A stretch of DNA of 64,000 nucleotides from Chitinibacter fontanus (lineage in GTDB: Bacteria; Pseudomonadota; Gammaproteobacteria; Burkholderiales; Chitinibacteraceae): NCBI RefSeq assembly GCF_013423785.1, contig NZ_CP058952.1, positions 2,507,665 through 2,571,664 of the forward strand, given 5' to 3'. Both the position numbers and the translations under genes were made by a program. Position 1 is the stretch's first letter. Every line of letters begins with the position of its first letter. The notes beneath the pieces were generated by a model. That model saw nothing but the letters and a program-made list of their open reading frames with translations. It ran no database searches and was not told where the DNA came from. This document shows, one piece after another, positions 14,606-24,246 of the stretch.

Positions 14606-17305
14606 CTAGGTAATACTTCTGGCAAGATACCTATGAAAAAAAGGATAGAGATATTTCCTTGCTTCTTCTAGTAGCCAAATACTCGATGCAATGGCGATAC
14701 AGATTGGCCAGTCGCTCCAGTTCATGCCGTGGGTGGCAAACAGCGCCTGTGCGGGTGGCCAATGAACGGCGATGATCTGCAATGCCAGTACGCCGCTGAG
14801 TGATAACCACAGCATCCGATTGCTGAAAAAATGCGGGTTAAAAGCACTTGATTGCTCATTGCGCGCATTAAATACATTGAAAAACTGAAATAACACAAAG
14901 GTGGTAAATGCCATCGTAGCTGCGCGCTCCGCGCTGCCTTGTGTGAGTGACCATGCGAGCAAGCCCAAAGTACCCACCATCATCGTGCCGCCGCAGGCCA
15001 CAATACGGGTCAGGCGGCTGGTGCTGAGTACTGCCGCGTCACGGCTGCGTGGGGTTTGTACCATAATGTCGGCGCGTGCTGGGTCGAGCGCCAGTGAAAT
15101 GGCCGGTGGGCCATCCATGATGATGGCAATCCATAAAATTTGAATTGGGGTAAACGGTGCGGGTAAACCCAGTAGCGGGGCGGCAAATACCGTGAGCACT
15201 GCGCCGATGGTGGTTGAAAGCTGAAAACGCACAAACTTCAGGATGTTTTCGTACAAAGTACGCCCCTGTTGTACCGCGCTGACAATGGTGGCGAAATTGT
15301 CATCCGTCAGCACCATGGTGGCCGCTTCCTTAGCTACTGCGCTGCCTTGTTTGCCCATGGCGATGCCGATATCAGCCGTTTTGAGGGCAGGTGCATCGTT
15401 AACGCCATCGCCGGTCATGGCAACCACATGCTGATTGGCTTGCAGTGCGGTCACAATTTTGACCTTATGTGCGGGTGAGACTCGGGCAAAAACAACGATT
15501 TGCTCAATCTGCTCCGCCAGTTGCGTTTCACTAAGTAATTCCAGCTCGGTGCCAGTGATACTGCGGCCAGCCAGCCCTAGCTGCTGTGCAATGGCCATGC
15601 CTGTAGCCTGATGATCTCCGGTGATCATTTTGACGGCAATCCCGGCTTGCTGGCAGTGAGCAATCGCGGTACGGGCTTCTGGGCGTGGTGGGTCTTGTAA
15701 ACCGAGCAGCGCTACAAAGGTCAGCTCATTGATATGTTGGTGCAGCGAGGGGGCCGCAGCAAATTGGCTGGCTGAAATTTGGCGGCTGGCGATCAATAAG
15801 CCACGTAAGCCTTGCTCGGCCATTTGGGTGTAGGCCGCTAAGATGTGCTGTCGTTCTGTTTCGCTCATGGTGCTTAACCCTGCGGGATGCAAGCTGTGGC
15901 TACTGAGTGCCAGCAAAACCTCCGGTGCACCCTTAACGAAAATATGCAGTGTGTCTCCCACTCGGTGAAAAGTGGCCATGTATTTATGTGCGCTATCAAA
16001 GGGGATTTCGGTATGGCGGCTGGCGATTGCCGATTCGCTGCCCAATTTATGCGCCAAAACCAATAATGCCGCCTCCATTGGGTCGCCAATAATTTGATCC
16101 TGCAGCAAGCGGCTGTCATTGCAGGCCACTAATGGCGCGCAGAGCGGCGCAAAGTCAGGTAATGCTTGCTGATCCCGTGCGCTGATATCACCACTGCGGT
16201 GATAACCTTCGCCGCTGATATCAAACCAGCGTTGCTGGAAGTACACCATCTTGGCCGTCATTTGATTGAGCGTGAGCGTGCCGGTTTTATCCGAGCAAAT
16301 GACTGTGGTGCAGCCTAGCGTTTCAACGCTGGCCAGTCGTTTAACAATGGCATGCTGTTTGGCCATTTGATGCATGCCTAGCGCCAAAGTAACGGTCACA
16401 ACGACGGGCAAGCCTTCGGGTATGGCCGCCACGCCCAGCGCGATTGCATTGAGCATAATTTGCGCCAAGGCTTCGCCGCGTAGCCATTCCAGCCCTGCCA
16501 ATAGCAGCACCATGATGATGGCGATCAGCCCTAGTTTCTTGCCCAAGACATCTAGTTGTAGTTGCAGTGGCGTGGCAGCTTCGCTGGTACTGGCTAATAA
16601 GGCGGATATTTGCCCCATTTCAGTATGCGCGCCAGTGGCTGTGATTAGCAGTTCTGCACGCCCGCGCGTCACCAAGGTATTCATATAAGCCATGTTGTGA
16701 CGCTCGGCCAGCGGGGTATTGGCCGCAAGTGCGGAGCCGACCTGTTTGGCGCAGGGGAGTGATTCCCCAGTCAGGGAGGACTCGTCAATTTCCAAGCTGG
16801 CGGCCAATATCAATCGTCCATCGGCGGGGACGCGATCCCCCGCCTCCAGCAGCACAATGTCACCCGGAACTAGCGCACTCGCTTCAAGTGTCTGCAGCTT
16901 GCCTTGACGCCGCACCTGCGTTTGTGGGGGTAACATGGCCTTGAGCGCAGACAAACTTTGTTCTGCGCGGTATTCCTGATAAAAACTCACCAAGGCATTG
17001 ATGAGCACCACACTCAAAATAATGACGGCATCTTTGTAATTACCGATACTGGCCGAAAGTAGAGCTGCCCCGATTAATACCAAAATCAGTGCACTGCGAA
17101 ATTGGCTAAGAAAGACCAACCAGCCACTGCGGCTGGCCGTTTGTGCCAGCGTGTTGCTGCCGAAAGTATTACGATGCAGATTGACCGCAGCGGAATCTAA
17201 CCCGCTGGCGGTGTTCACATTGAGCCGGGTCGTAATTTCGCTGATGGTGAGCGCATGTGCATGACTAAACGCGGGGCTAGCATGCGGTAACGGGGGACGA
17301 GGCAT
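14606..17305 (-). CDS. P2A-type cation-transporting P-type ATPase, PMR1-like
   Basis: An 899-residue pump with the full P-type plan: N-terminal cation ATPase domain, actuator TGES, M4 PEGLP, phosphorylation motif DKTGTLT, hinge TGDGVNDAP and ten predicted helices. Similarity to secretory-pathway Ca2+/Mn2+ ATPases (PMR1, bacterial PacL) is clear. In M6 the motif reads LWIAIIMDGPP: A727 stands where PMR1-type pumps have the cation-binding Asn, while the Asp (D731) is kept. This may change ion choice. It is transcribed toward the PEP-CTERM remnant and is not in an evident operon. Metal specificity cannot be set from sequence. Confidence 0.88.
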   Translation of the reverse strand: MPRPPLPHASPAFSHAHALTISEITTRLNVNTASGLDSAAVNLHRNTFGSNTLAQTASRSGWLVFLSQFRSALILVLIGAALLSASIGNYKDAVIILSVVLINALVSFYQEYRAEQSLSALKAMLPPQTQVRRQGKLQTLEASALVPGDIVLLEAGDRVPADGRLILAASLEIDESSLTGESLPCAKQVGSALAANTPLAERHNMAYMNTLVTRGRAELLITATGAHTEMGQISALLASTSEAATPLQLQLDVLGKKLGLIAIIMVLLLAGLEWLRGEALAQIMLNAIALGVAAIPEGLPVVVTVTLALGMHQMAKQHAIVKRLASVETLGCTTVICSDKTGTLTLNQMTAKMVYFQQRWFDISGEGYHRSGDISARDQQALPDFAPLCAPLVACNDSRLLQDQIIGDPMEAALLVLAHKLGSESAIASRHTEIPFDSAHKYMATFHRVGDTLHIFVKGAPEVLLALSSHSLHPAGLSTMSETERQHILAAYTQMAEQGLRGLLIASRQISASQFAAAPSLHQHINELTFVALLGLQDPPRPEARTAIAHCQQAGIAVKMITGDHQATGMAIAQQLGLAGRSITGTELELLSETQLAEQIEQIVVFARVSPAHKVKIVTALQANQHVVAMTGDGVNDAPALKTADIGIAMGKQGSAVAKEAATMVLTDDNFATIVSAVQQGRTLYENILKFVRFQLSTTIGAVLTVFAAPLLGLPAPFTPIQILWIAIIMDGPPAISLALDPARADIMVQTPRSRDAAVLSTSRLTRIVACGGTMMVGTLGLLAWSLTQGSAERAATMAFTTFVLFQFFNVFNARNEQSSAFNPHFFSNRMLWLSLSGVLALQIIAVHWPPAQALFATHGMNWSDWPICIAIASSIWLLEEARKYLYPFFHRYLARSIT

Positions 17306-17432
17306 GGCACAGACTCTGCGCGGTATGATATTTCAGTCTAGCTCTTGTGCGCTGAGCTGCTTGCTAAATACGCTGCTTGGCGCAGAATGCCACGCGATGA
17401 GCATGCTGTCGTTTTTTTACATTTTAAGGGGT

Positions 17433-18245
17433 ATGAGTGTGTCTAAATCTATTAATGTAGTTTGGGGGCTTATACTCTATCTGGGTATCTTAATGCAGGC
17501 TCAGGCGGAAGTGGTCGATAGCTTTGCGCCGCGCCATAAGCTGGCTAGCCAATTAGCCCCAGCCCTGCAGGCGGCGTTTCCCACGGCATCGATCAAAGCG
17601 TTTTCGGGGCAGATTATAGTTAACGCGCCTGATGAGGCCAGCTTTCGGCAAATTCGTGCCTTGGCCGAGCAACTGGATACCGTACAGCGCAGTGTAACGA
17701 TTACGGTCGAGCAACGTGCGATGCAACAAAGCCAGCAACAGGCAGTAGACGTTAATGGTGGGGTCGTGATCAGTAATCAAGGCAGTGCCGCCCATTTGGG
17801 GCTAGAGCTAAGTCAGCAGCAAAAGCAGTCCGAGGTCAGCAGTAGGCAAAGCTTGCGCACACTCGAAGGTAGTAATGCAATGATTATGCTGGGGCAGCAG
17901 CGCTTTATTCCGCAGCTCAGTTTTATATACCGGCCAGGGTATACGATTGTGCAACACGGTGGTGCTTGGCAAGCGGCAGGTACTGGCTTTTATGTCGCTC
18001 CGGCTTTATTGGGCGATGGGCGCGTTAGTTTAAAATTGGCGCCACAAAGCAGCAGTTTTAATCGCGACGGTAGCGTAAACGCACATGAAACCTATAGCGA
18101 GCTAGAAGGCCGTCTCGGCGAATGGCTACCGATTGGTGAGACGCGCAGTGAGGGCTCGAACGATCGCCGTCGGATTGCCGGCGTTGACCAGCAATCGAAT
18201 CAAAGCCGATTTACGGTGTGGGTGAAGGTAGATTTGGCGCCTTAG
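17433..18245 (+). CDS. Periplasmic protein with secretin-type short domain
   Basis: A 270-residue exported protein. Signal peptide at 1-27 (ending QAQA), then a segment (about 45-95) with the alpha/beta pattern of secretin N-domains (bacterial type II/III secretion short domain), where an amphipathic FRQIRALAEQLD helix is typical. A Gln/Ser-rich middle and a beta-rich C-terminal half follow. There is no secretin pore domain and no secretion-system neighbour. The start MSVSKS is supported by an AAGGGG site and the signal peptide. It converges on the hydrolase gene, the two stop codons overlapping by three bases. Function unknown. Confidence 0.7.
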   Translation: MSVSKSINVVWGLILYLGILMQAQAEVVDSFAPRHKLASQLAPALQAAFPTASIKAFSGQIIVNAPDEASFRQIRALAEQLDTVQRSVTITVEQRAMQQSQQQAVDVNGGVVISNQGSAAHLGLELSQQQKQSEVSSRQSLRTLEGSNAMIMLGQQRFIPQLSFIYRPGYTIVQHGGAWQAAGTGFYVAPALLGDGRVSLKLAPQSSSFNRDGSVNAHETYSELEGRLGEWLPIGETRSEGSNDRRRIAGVDQQSNQSRFTVWVKVDLAP

Positions 18246-19699
18246 TGACTCTGAGCGATAAATTGCAGGATTTCTTGCTCTTGTAACGCGTAAAACGGGT
18301 TATAACGCAGGCGCAAGATTTCATTGCCGCTGATTTGCAGTAGCCCGCGCTCGCCAATCAGGCTTTGATTGAGCTTGAGCGTGTGATCATTCGCTTGCTG
18401 TGCCGGATCGCCAAATAATGGGTCTTGCGGGGAAAATGGCAGCGCGATATGCGACAGCGCAAAAATCCCGTTGGGCCATTGGTAATTCGTGGGGTGAATC
18501 GTAGCCTGCATCGCGCCCGCCGGGGTGTCTTCAATACTCACTACTGAACCTTGGTTTTGCTGGCGATTAGTCACAAACTGCAGCCGATACGGGCGGGGCT
18601 GGTGCGAGTCGGCCAATTTCAGTGCCCAGTCGGCAGCGCGCGGATTGAGTAATGGTGAGTATTCGGCGTAGCGATTCAGGTCAAACAGCATCAGCTGATG
18701 GCGATTGGGCTTTAGCTGCGACATCAATAGCGTCACCACAGGTTCGGCCACCACCGTGTTGTCCACGGCGCTGAGAAACACATTGGTCGGAGGCCAGTCG
18801 TTCAGCGGCGCGCGTGCAAGCAATTGTTGGTGCAGATATAGGGTAAATTCGCGCATCTGCACCGCCGCGTTAAACGGAAATGAATTGTATTTGTACGGGT
18901 TATATTCTGGCGCCAGCTCGCTCCATGCGGCGGCACCTACACCGCTGATCGGCGCGAGATAGCTGACCCATTTGGCGTATTTGGCCGCAGAGGTGACCGC
19001 AATCGCGGGTGAAATCAGCGTCATGCTGCGAATTGCCGGCAATGGCTCACCACCCATGCGGGCTAGCTGATATTCACATGCCAGTGTAGCGCCAGTGGAA
19101 TAGCCGACGACATGAATCCGCTGGTGTGTTTGCGCCAATTCGCGCATTGCCAAGCGGACAGCACCCGCGGCATCTTGCCATTTAAACTGGGTCAGCGCGG
19201 CTGGTGCCGTGCCGTGCCCAGGTAAGCGCAGCCCGAGCACGGTGTAACCGGCTGCGTGTAGTTGGAGCGCCAAGGCTCGCAAGCTGTAGGGCGAATCCGA
19301 TAGCCCATGCACCAACAAGACAGCCTCGCCGCCAGCTTTGCCCGGCAACAGGTAGCTTAAATTCCAGTTTTGCGGGTAATTGAGCGGGTTGGTGAGCGAG
19401 GTCTTGGCATAGCGATTAATTAATCGCTGCTGATCGGCGCTGGTGTGGGCAATAATCTGGCTTTCAACATCGACCAGTAGTTGTTTTTCCAATTGTTGAT
19501 ATTGCGAAAACCGCTGAATATCAGTGCGCTCAGCACGGTAATCACCCACTGGCACATGCGTATGCCACACCGACAGCTCGGGCAGTTTTTTGACCCGGAC
19601 AATGGCCAGCAAGACCACTGGGGTGACTAAGCCAAGGATGAAAAATAAGAGTGGGCGGGGCAAATAAGGCAGGCGCATAGGGATTTTGGCGATCAGCAA
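18242..19699 (-). CDS. Membrane-anchored alpha/beta hydrolase
   Basis: A 485-residue protein with an N-terminal transmembrane segment (about 16-35) and an alpha/beta hydrolase domain. HGLSDSP (131-137) is the oxyanion region and GYSTG (199-203) holds the nucleophile Ser201. It resembles lipase/esterase-type serine aminopeptidase S33 relatives; the substrate is unknown. The catalytic domain probably faces the periplasm. The last 100 residues are an extra, mostly beta region. ATGs at residues 1 and 8 are both possible starts. Confidence 0.8.
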   Translation of the reverse strand: MLIAKIPMRLPYLPRPLLFFILGLVTPVVLLAIVRVKKLPELSVWHTHVPVGDYRAERTDIQRFSQYQQLEKQLLVDVESQIIAHTSADQQRLINRYAKTSLTNPLNYPQNWNLSYLLPGKAGGEAVLLVHGLSDSPYSLRALALQLHAAGYTVLGLRLPGHGTAPAALTQFKWQDAAGAVRLAMRELAQTHQRIHVVGYSTGATLACEYQLARMGGEPLPAIRSMTLISPAIAVTSAAKYAKWVSYLAPISGVGAAAWSELAPEYNPYKYNSFPFNAAVQMREFTLYLHQQLLARAPLNDWPPTNVFLSAVDNTVVAEPVVTLLMSQLKPNRHQLMLFDLNRYAEYSPLLNPRAADWALKLADSHQPRPYRLQFVTNRQQNQGSVVSIEDTPAGAMQATIHPTNYQWPNGIFALSHIALPFSPQDPLFGDPAQQANDHTLKLNQSLIGERGLLQISGNEILRLRYNPFYALQEQEILQFIAQSH

Positions 19700-19770
19700 T
19701 GCAGTGATCTTAAACCATAAATCCGATTCTGTTTTGCTGCTATCAGCGACCGAGTAGATCGAGCTATAAG

Positions 19771-19810
19771 CAGCAAGCCCAGCGTGTTGGCGACAACCCT
19801 GGGCTTGCTG
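19771..19810 (-). terminator. Hairpin after the autotransporter gene
   Basis: CAGCAAGCCCAG and CTGGGCTTGCTG form a perfect 12-bp stem with a 16-base loop, just beyond the stop of the leftward autotransporter gene. The T-run is poor, so termination may be weak. Confidence 0.55.
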
Positions 19811-19825
19811 GGTGGCGGGGTGAAT

Positions 19826-21991
19826 TTAGAATGATTGCTGGTAACGCACACCCACCTGAGTTTTATCGCCGAGTTGGTTATCGGCGTTATGGCGGTAAAC
19901 TGCATTAAACCTTAGGCGAGCACCATTGCTGATTTTATTGGAATAGGCCAATTCCAGATCTGTTTCAGTGGCAGGTGACGCCAGATCAATCGCAAGGTTC
20001 TGATAGCTTGAGTTGCCAGTTTCACGATCTACCTGTGGCAGCAGTAAATTCATTTTCCCTGAGCTAACCCGCATCGGCTGGCTAACGGCCAAGCCCAAAC
20101 TATCGTTGTCGGCGATCACTTTTTGCTGATACAAACCTAAGCTCCAGTTGTTTGTATTGGTTTGGGTGCTGCCAATCAGACCCGATCCGTCAGATGTGCT
20201 GCGCCCCAAGTTAAACTGCCCCAGTAGATGCGTGTTTTTGCCCAGTGCAATCAAACTTGATACGCCACCAAATAAGGTTTGGCTGTGGCCAAAATCGAGG
20301 GCGCCTGAGTTGCGTGAGTAAGTGCCTAGCATCCCGCCGGATTCGTTTAGTTGCCCGACAGTTAATTTCAACTGCATTTTGCCAATATCTTGCTGATATT
20401 CAGCGACCCAGCCGTTTTGTTGGTTTTGCGCATGGTATTGCGTGGCATTGGCGGCAATATCAAAGTTATTGATTAAGGCAAAACGCATCGCTTGGGTATT
20501 ACCAAGCTGATAACCTAGGCCAACATAGCTGAGGCGGTCATCACTAAGGGTAAAGTAGGGGTTAGAAAACTGCGTGGTGAAGGGGAGATTTTCGGCATTG
20601 GCACTGCCACCAATAAAGCGTTCAACCAGGCCTTGGTTCCCCGTGGCAATTTGCCATTGGTTCGACAAATTTTGAATCAAATTAAATGCATGAACGCCCG
20701 TCTTTTCGCCATCATTTGCAATGCTGTATTGCAAGCTGGTTTGGCTGTTTTTGCGCTCAACCAAAGCGAGATCACGGTCCATTTTACCAAACAGGTGATC
20801 CAAATCGGTTTGTGAGTGCTGATCGGTAACCCCGGCAAAATCGTAGTCGTAGGCACGACCAATATCGTCGGTCGCCGTTAAAGCAATCCCCGAAAAAGCT
20901 TTGCTTTGAATCAGGGCATTGGTTTTCAGCGCTAACGGTGCCAATGCGTAGTAGCCCGCGTTATACACCGCCACTTTGGGCGCGCCGACTGGCTGTAAGG
21001 CACGATCGGCATTGACTAAGCCCCAGCCGTAGACGGCATCAGGGGTACCCACTGCGGATGTACCCAAATGATCTGCGGTGCGGAAAATAATGGTGGCGAC
21101 CTGATTGGCTGTGAGGTACATCCAGCGGCTGTAAATATCTGCGGCTACACCCGATACGACTGGTGCGGCCATCGATGTGCCCGACATATAGGCAAATCGA
21201 TTACCCGGATAAGTTGAGGCGATATTCACCCCGGGTGCTACCACGTAGAAATTACGTGTGTCGCCAGCTCGGTTGGAGAAAGAAGCAATGGTGTTATTGG
21301 CATCGACCGCGCCGACTGCAATCACTTGCCCTTTGGCCCATGCCTCTTTGGCGTAACGTGCAGGCCAAGCTGGATTGGCCAGCCCGCTATTGCCGGCCGC
21401 AATCACTACCAATTTGCCGGCATTGACAGCTTGTTGCAGCCCAGCTTGCCCAAATGGGCCGCTGGCCCCCAAGCTCATGCTTAAAATTTTGGCGTTTGAT
21501 TTTGAAGCAAAATTCATCCCGGCATTAAAGGTCGCTTCATTACCTGAGCCTGCTGCATTGAGCACTTTGACAGGAATAATTTTGACTTCAGGTGCTGCGC
21601 CTACCATCAAATTGCCATCGGCAGCGGCACCGATAATACCTGCAACATGCGTGCCATGGCCATTGTCATCCATGGCTAGTGCACCGGGTGCAAAGGCGTT
21701 GTAGCCGGCTAAGATACGCCCTTTGAATTTGGTGTTATTCAGATCAACACCAGTATCAACCACTGCCACATTGACGCCCGCTCCGCGTGCGCCCATTAAA
21801 TAGGCGGTGTTGAGTTTGACCTTGCTTTGCCACCAGTTGTACCCATTTTTGAGCTCGGTTGGCAGCGTTTTATTGTTGGAAATATCTTCGGGTTGTAGAT
21901 CGAGTGTCTGCGTGACTAACTCATCAGCATAAATCGATTGATTAAATGCAAGGGGCAGAATGGCTGAGACAAAGAGCAGGGCTGGGCGCAT
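19826..21991 (-). CDS. Subtilisin-type autotransporter serine protease
   Basis: A 721-residue type Va autotransporter. Signal peptide (1-22), then an S8 protease passenger with the triad D79 (VVDTG), H112 (GHGTHVAG) and S273 (GTSMAAP), and oxyanion N201. From about residue 440 to the end lies a beta-barrel translocator of amphipathic strands closing with terminal Phe. The passenger is short, with almost no beta-helix between protease and barrel. A GGAGAG site precedes the ATG. Likely a surface or released protease, possibly processing other surface proteins as NalP does; the substrate is unknown. Confidence 0.9.
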   Translation of the reverse strand: MRPALLFVSAILPLAFNQSIYADELVTQTLDLQPEDISNNKTLPTELKNGYNWWQSKVKLNTAYLMGARGAGVNVAVVDTGVDLNNTKFKGRILAGYNAFAPGALAMDDNGHGTHVAGIIGAAADGNLMVGAAPEVKIIPVKVLNAAGSGNEATFNAGMNFASKSNAKILSMSLGASGPFGQAGLQQAVNAGKLVVIAAGNSGLANPAWPARYAKEAWAKGQVIAVGAVDANNTIASFSNRAGDTRNFYVVAPGVNIASTYPGNRFAYMSGTSMAAPVVSGVAADIYSRWMYLTANQVATIIFRTADHLGTSAVGTPDAVYGWGLVNADRALQPVGAPKVAVYNAGYYALAPLALKTNALIQSKAFSGIALTATDDIGRAYDYDFAGVTDQHSQTDLDHLFGKMDRDLALVERKNSQTSLQYSIANDGEKTGVHAFNLIQNLSNQWQIATGNQGLVERFIGGSANAENLPFTTQFSNPYFTLSDDRLSYVGLGYQLGNTQAMRFALINNFDIAANATQYHAQNQQNGWVAEYQQDIGKMQLKLTVGQLNESGGMLGTYSRNSGALDFGHSQTLFGGVSSLIALGKNTHLLGQFNLGRSTSDGSGLIGSTQTNTNNWSLGLYQQKVIADNDSLGLAVSQPMRVSSGKMNLLLPQVDRETGNSSYQNLAIDLASPATETDLELAYSNKISNGARLRFNAVYRHNADNQLGDKTQVGVRYQQSF

Positions 21992-22026
21992 CTTAAACTC
22001 TCCTGTAGGTGTGGAGTAGTAAATAC

Positions 22027-22042
22027 ATTAGCGATTGCTAAT
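22027..22042. promoter_or_regulatory. 16-bp palindrome upstream of the autotransporter
   Basis: ATTAGCGATTGCTAAT has perfect 6-bp arms. It lies 36-51 bases upstream of the autotransporter start, in an AT-rich region, so it could be an operator. No regulator is identified. Confidence 0.3.
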
Positions 22043-22128
22043 ATATGACGCTGTATTGTCGAGTTCAAGCAAAGCTGACAGCCGGTAGTCAATCCTTACA
22101 AAATTAAAACTATTTAAATATTAAATAC

Positions 22129-22893
22129 TTAGCAATCGTCAGTCTGAATGTTGCTGGGTTGACTTAGCCCTTCTTCAAGCTGACGATATAGTTGGATTTT
22201 GCCTTGCAAGATCGCCGCGTAGCCGCCTTGCCCCTGATGCCAATCAGGCAAAACGTAGCGGATTCCTTCGGGGTATTCGTGTATGTCTGGCTTGTGGGTA
22301 TGGCCGTGGATCAATACCGGGGTATTGTATTTTCGGAGTGCGGTTTGAATTGCGCCGGCATTAACATCCATGATTTGCATCGCTTTGCGTTGATTCATGG
22401 CTTTGGATTTATTGCGCAGTTTTTCTGCTTCCCGATTGCGAATACGGCGGGGTAAATTGAGCCAAATCCATTGCACAAGTCGATTGCGTGCGAGTTTGCG
22501 ATAACGCTGGTAGCCGATGTCATCAGTACAAAAAGCATCACCATGTGCTAGTAGTACTCGCAGACCATCAATTTGTATGATGCTTGGATCGGGGATAATG
22601 CTTAAGCCTGCTGCTTGTGCAAAGCGCGGGCCGGGTAAAAAATCGCGATTGCCGGGCATGAAATAGACTGAGACTCCATGCTGACGCAATGCCGCCAGCG
22701 CGTTGGCGATCTTGGCATAAAACGGATCGTCCAGTTGATCGTCACCCAGCCAATATTCGAATAAATCGCCGAGAATATAAAGTGCTGAAGCGTGTTGAGC
22801 CCGCTGGTATAGAAACGTAAAGAATGCCCTGAGCGTAGCAGGATCGGCAGGCGAGAGATGCAGGTCAGAGATCAGTAACGTAGGGCTAGTCAT
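22129..22893 (-). CDS. lpxH: UDP-2,3-diacylglucosamine diphosphatase
   Basis: A 254-residue calcineurin-like phosphoesterase that makes lipid X in lipid A synthesis at the inner membrane. Metal motifs are visible: SDLHL, GDLFEYW, GNRDF, AHGD and HGHTHKP. The start MTSPTLLISDLHL is chosen by family N-terminus; an in-frame ATG four codons upstream (22905) is also possible and neither has a clear ribosome site. It lies downstream of the cyclophilin gene on the same strand, with a terminator between. Confidence 0.92.
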   Translation of the reverse strand: MTSPTLLISDLHLSPADPATLRAFFTFLYQRAQHASALYILGDLFEYWLGDDQLDDPFYAKIANALAALRQHGVSVYFMPGNRDFLPGPRFAQAAGLSIIPDPSIIQIDGLRVLLAHGDAFCTDDIGYQRYRKLARNRLVQWIWLNLPRRIRNREAEKLRNKSKAMNQRKAMQIMDVNAGAIQTALRKYNTPVLIHGHTHKPDIHEYPEGIRYVLPDWHQGQGGYAAILQGKIQLYRQLEEGLSQPSNIQTDDC

Positions 22894-22911
22894 GGGTCGG
22901 GGCATAGTAAA

Positions 22912-22936
22912 AAAGCACGGAGTAACTCCGTGCTTT
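22912..22936. terminator. Terminator between ppiB and lpxH
   Basis: AAAGCACGGAGT-A-ACTCCGTGCTTT is a perfect stem with A/T-rich ends on both sides, just after the ppiB stop on the minus strand. Confidence 0.75.
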
Positions 22937-22964
22937 AGATTGAAGGTTCTGCCGGCGAATGAGC

Positions 22965-23468
22965 TTAAGCGAGTACTTCGGCTTTAATAATCAATACGTC
23001 GTCTTTCGGCACGTCTTGATGAAAGCCATTGCTACCGGTTTTAACTTTTTCGATCGCATCAACGATGTCTTGGCCTTCAACCACAGCACCAAATACCGCA
23101 TAGCCCCAGCCTTGTGCTGTTTTGCTGCGGAAGTTCAGGAAGTCGTTATCTGCTGCATTGATAAAGAATTGTGCAGACGCTGAATGTGGATCAGGTGTGC
23201 GCGCCATCGCAATGGTGTAGATGTCGTTTTTCAAGCCATTGTCCGCTTCGTTCTGAATGCTTGGACGTTTGTCTTTTTTCTCTTTCATGCCCGGCTCAAA
23301 ACCGCCGCCCTGAATCATAAAACCATCAATCACGCGGTGAAAAATCGTACCGTCATAGTGACCGTCATTAACGTATTGCAGGAAGTTTTCAACGGTAATA
23401 GGGGCTTTTTCGGCATTCAATTCCAGAACAATATCACCCTTGCTGGTGCTGAGCTTTACTTTAGACAT
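22965..23468 (-). CDS. ppiB: Cytoplasmic cyclophilin-type peptidyl-prolyl isomerase
   Basis: A 167-residue cyclophilin without signal peptide. The catalytic core [13 protein letters not shown] and the [16 protein letters not shown] block are present, so it should isomerise Xaa-Pro bonds in the cytoplasm. A paralogue with signal peptide lies immediately upstream on the same strand, 41 bases away, so the pair is probably an operon made by duplication. Confidence 0.93.
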   Translation of the reverse strand: MSKVKLSTSKGDIVLELNAEKAPITVENFLQYVNDGHYDGTIFHRVIDGFMIQGGGFEPGMKEKKDKRPSIQNEADNGLKNDIYTIAMARTPDPHSASAQFFINAADNDFLNFRSKTAQGWGYAVFGAVVEGQDIVDAIEKVKTGSNGFHQDVPKDDVLIIKAEVLA

Positions 23469-23509
23469 CGAGATTTTCTCCTGTGTATTTAATTGATTTC
23501 ACTACTGAA

Positions 23510-24154
23510 TTATTTGCTGGCCTTGCTCGCTTTTGAAGCAGTTTTTGTCGCTGCCTTATCCGCCTTGGCTGGTAGCTCTTTGGCGCTGAGTAGGATGATA
23601 TTTTCGGCAGGCTGATCGCCGGGCACAGTAGGTGCTTTGGCAATCTGATCAACAACTTCCATGCCGCTCACTACCTTGGCAAAAACGGCATAGCCCCATT
23701 TATCAAAAGAAGGGTAGTTCAGTGAATCGTTGTTCACCAGATTTATATAAAACTGACTGGTGGCGGAGTGAGGAGCGCCAGTGCGCGCCATAGCCACCAT
23801 GCCGCGATCATTTTTCAGACCTTTCTCAAATGCCATCTTGGCTTCATTTTCAATGGCAGCTTTAGTTGGCTTTTGCTCCATTTCAGGCGTGAAACCACCA
23901 CCTTGTACAACAAAATCTTTAATGACACGGTGAAAAATAGTGCCATCATAATGTTTGCTTTTCACGTACTGCAAAAAATTGGCTACAGTTTTTGGAGCTG
24001 CTTCAGGGTAAAGCTCGATAACGACTTTACCTTTGGAGGTGATCATTTCAACTTGCGGATTAGTGGTGGCGGCTGCTGGGGTAGCAGTTGCAGTAGCTGC
24101 AAAACTAATCATGCTTGACATGGCCAGTGTGGTGGCAAGAACAAAGCGTTTCAT
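23510..24154 (-). CDS. ppiA: Periplasmic cyclophilin-type peptidyl-prolyl isomerase
   Basis: A 214-residue cyclophilin with a Sec signal peptide (about 1-20, SFAA region) and the catalytic FHRVIKDFVVQGGG and ARTGAPHSATSQFYIN blocks. The last 25 residues are an Ala/Lys/Ser-rich, basic, probably disordered tail. It is expected to act on secreted proteins in the periplasm. First gene of the pair with ppiB. Confidence 0.9.
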   Translation of the reverse strand: MKRFVLATTLAMSSMISFAATATATPAAATTNPQVEMITSKGKVVIELYPEAAPKTVANFLQYVKSKHYDGTIFHRVIKDFVVQGGGFTPEMEQKPTKAAIENEAKMAFEKGLKNDRGMVAMARTGAPHSATSQFYINLVNNDSLNYPSFDKWGYAVFAKVVSGMEVVDQIAKAPTVPGDQPAENIILLSAKELPAKADKAATKTASKASKASK

Positions 24155-24246
24155 TGATCTTCCTGCTGTTTGATGACGGAATGAAAAATATCAACGAATC
24201 ATACCACGGCAGCGGTGTAGAATTGTGTGTCTGATGGAGCTCTCTT

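Noticed and set aside
17428..17478. Sixth possible 47-bp GGTAT element
   Set aside because: GGTATGAG...TTATACT has similar length but covers the start codon and signal peptide of a gene, and its right end does not match ATACC.
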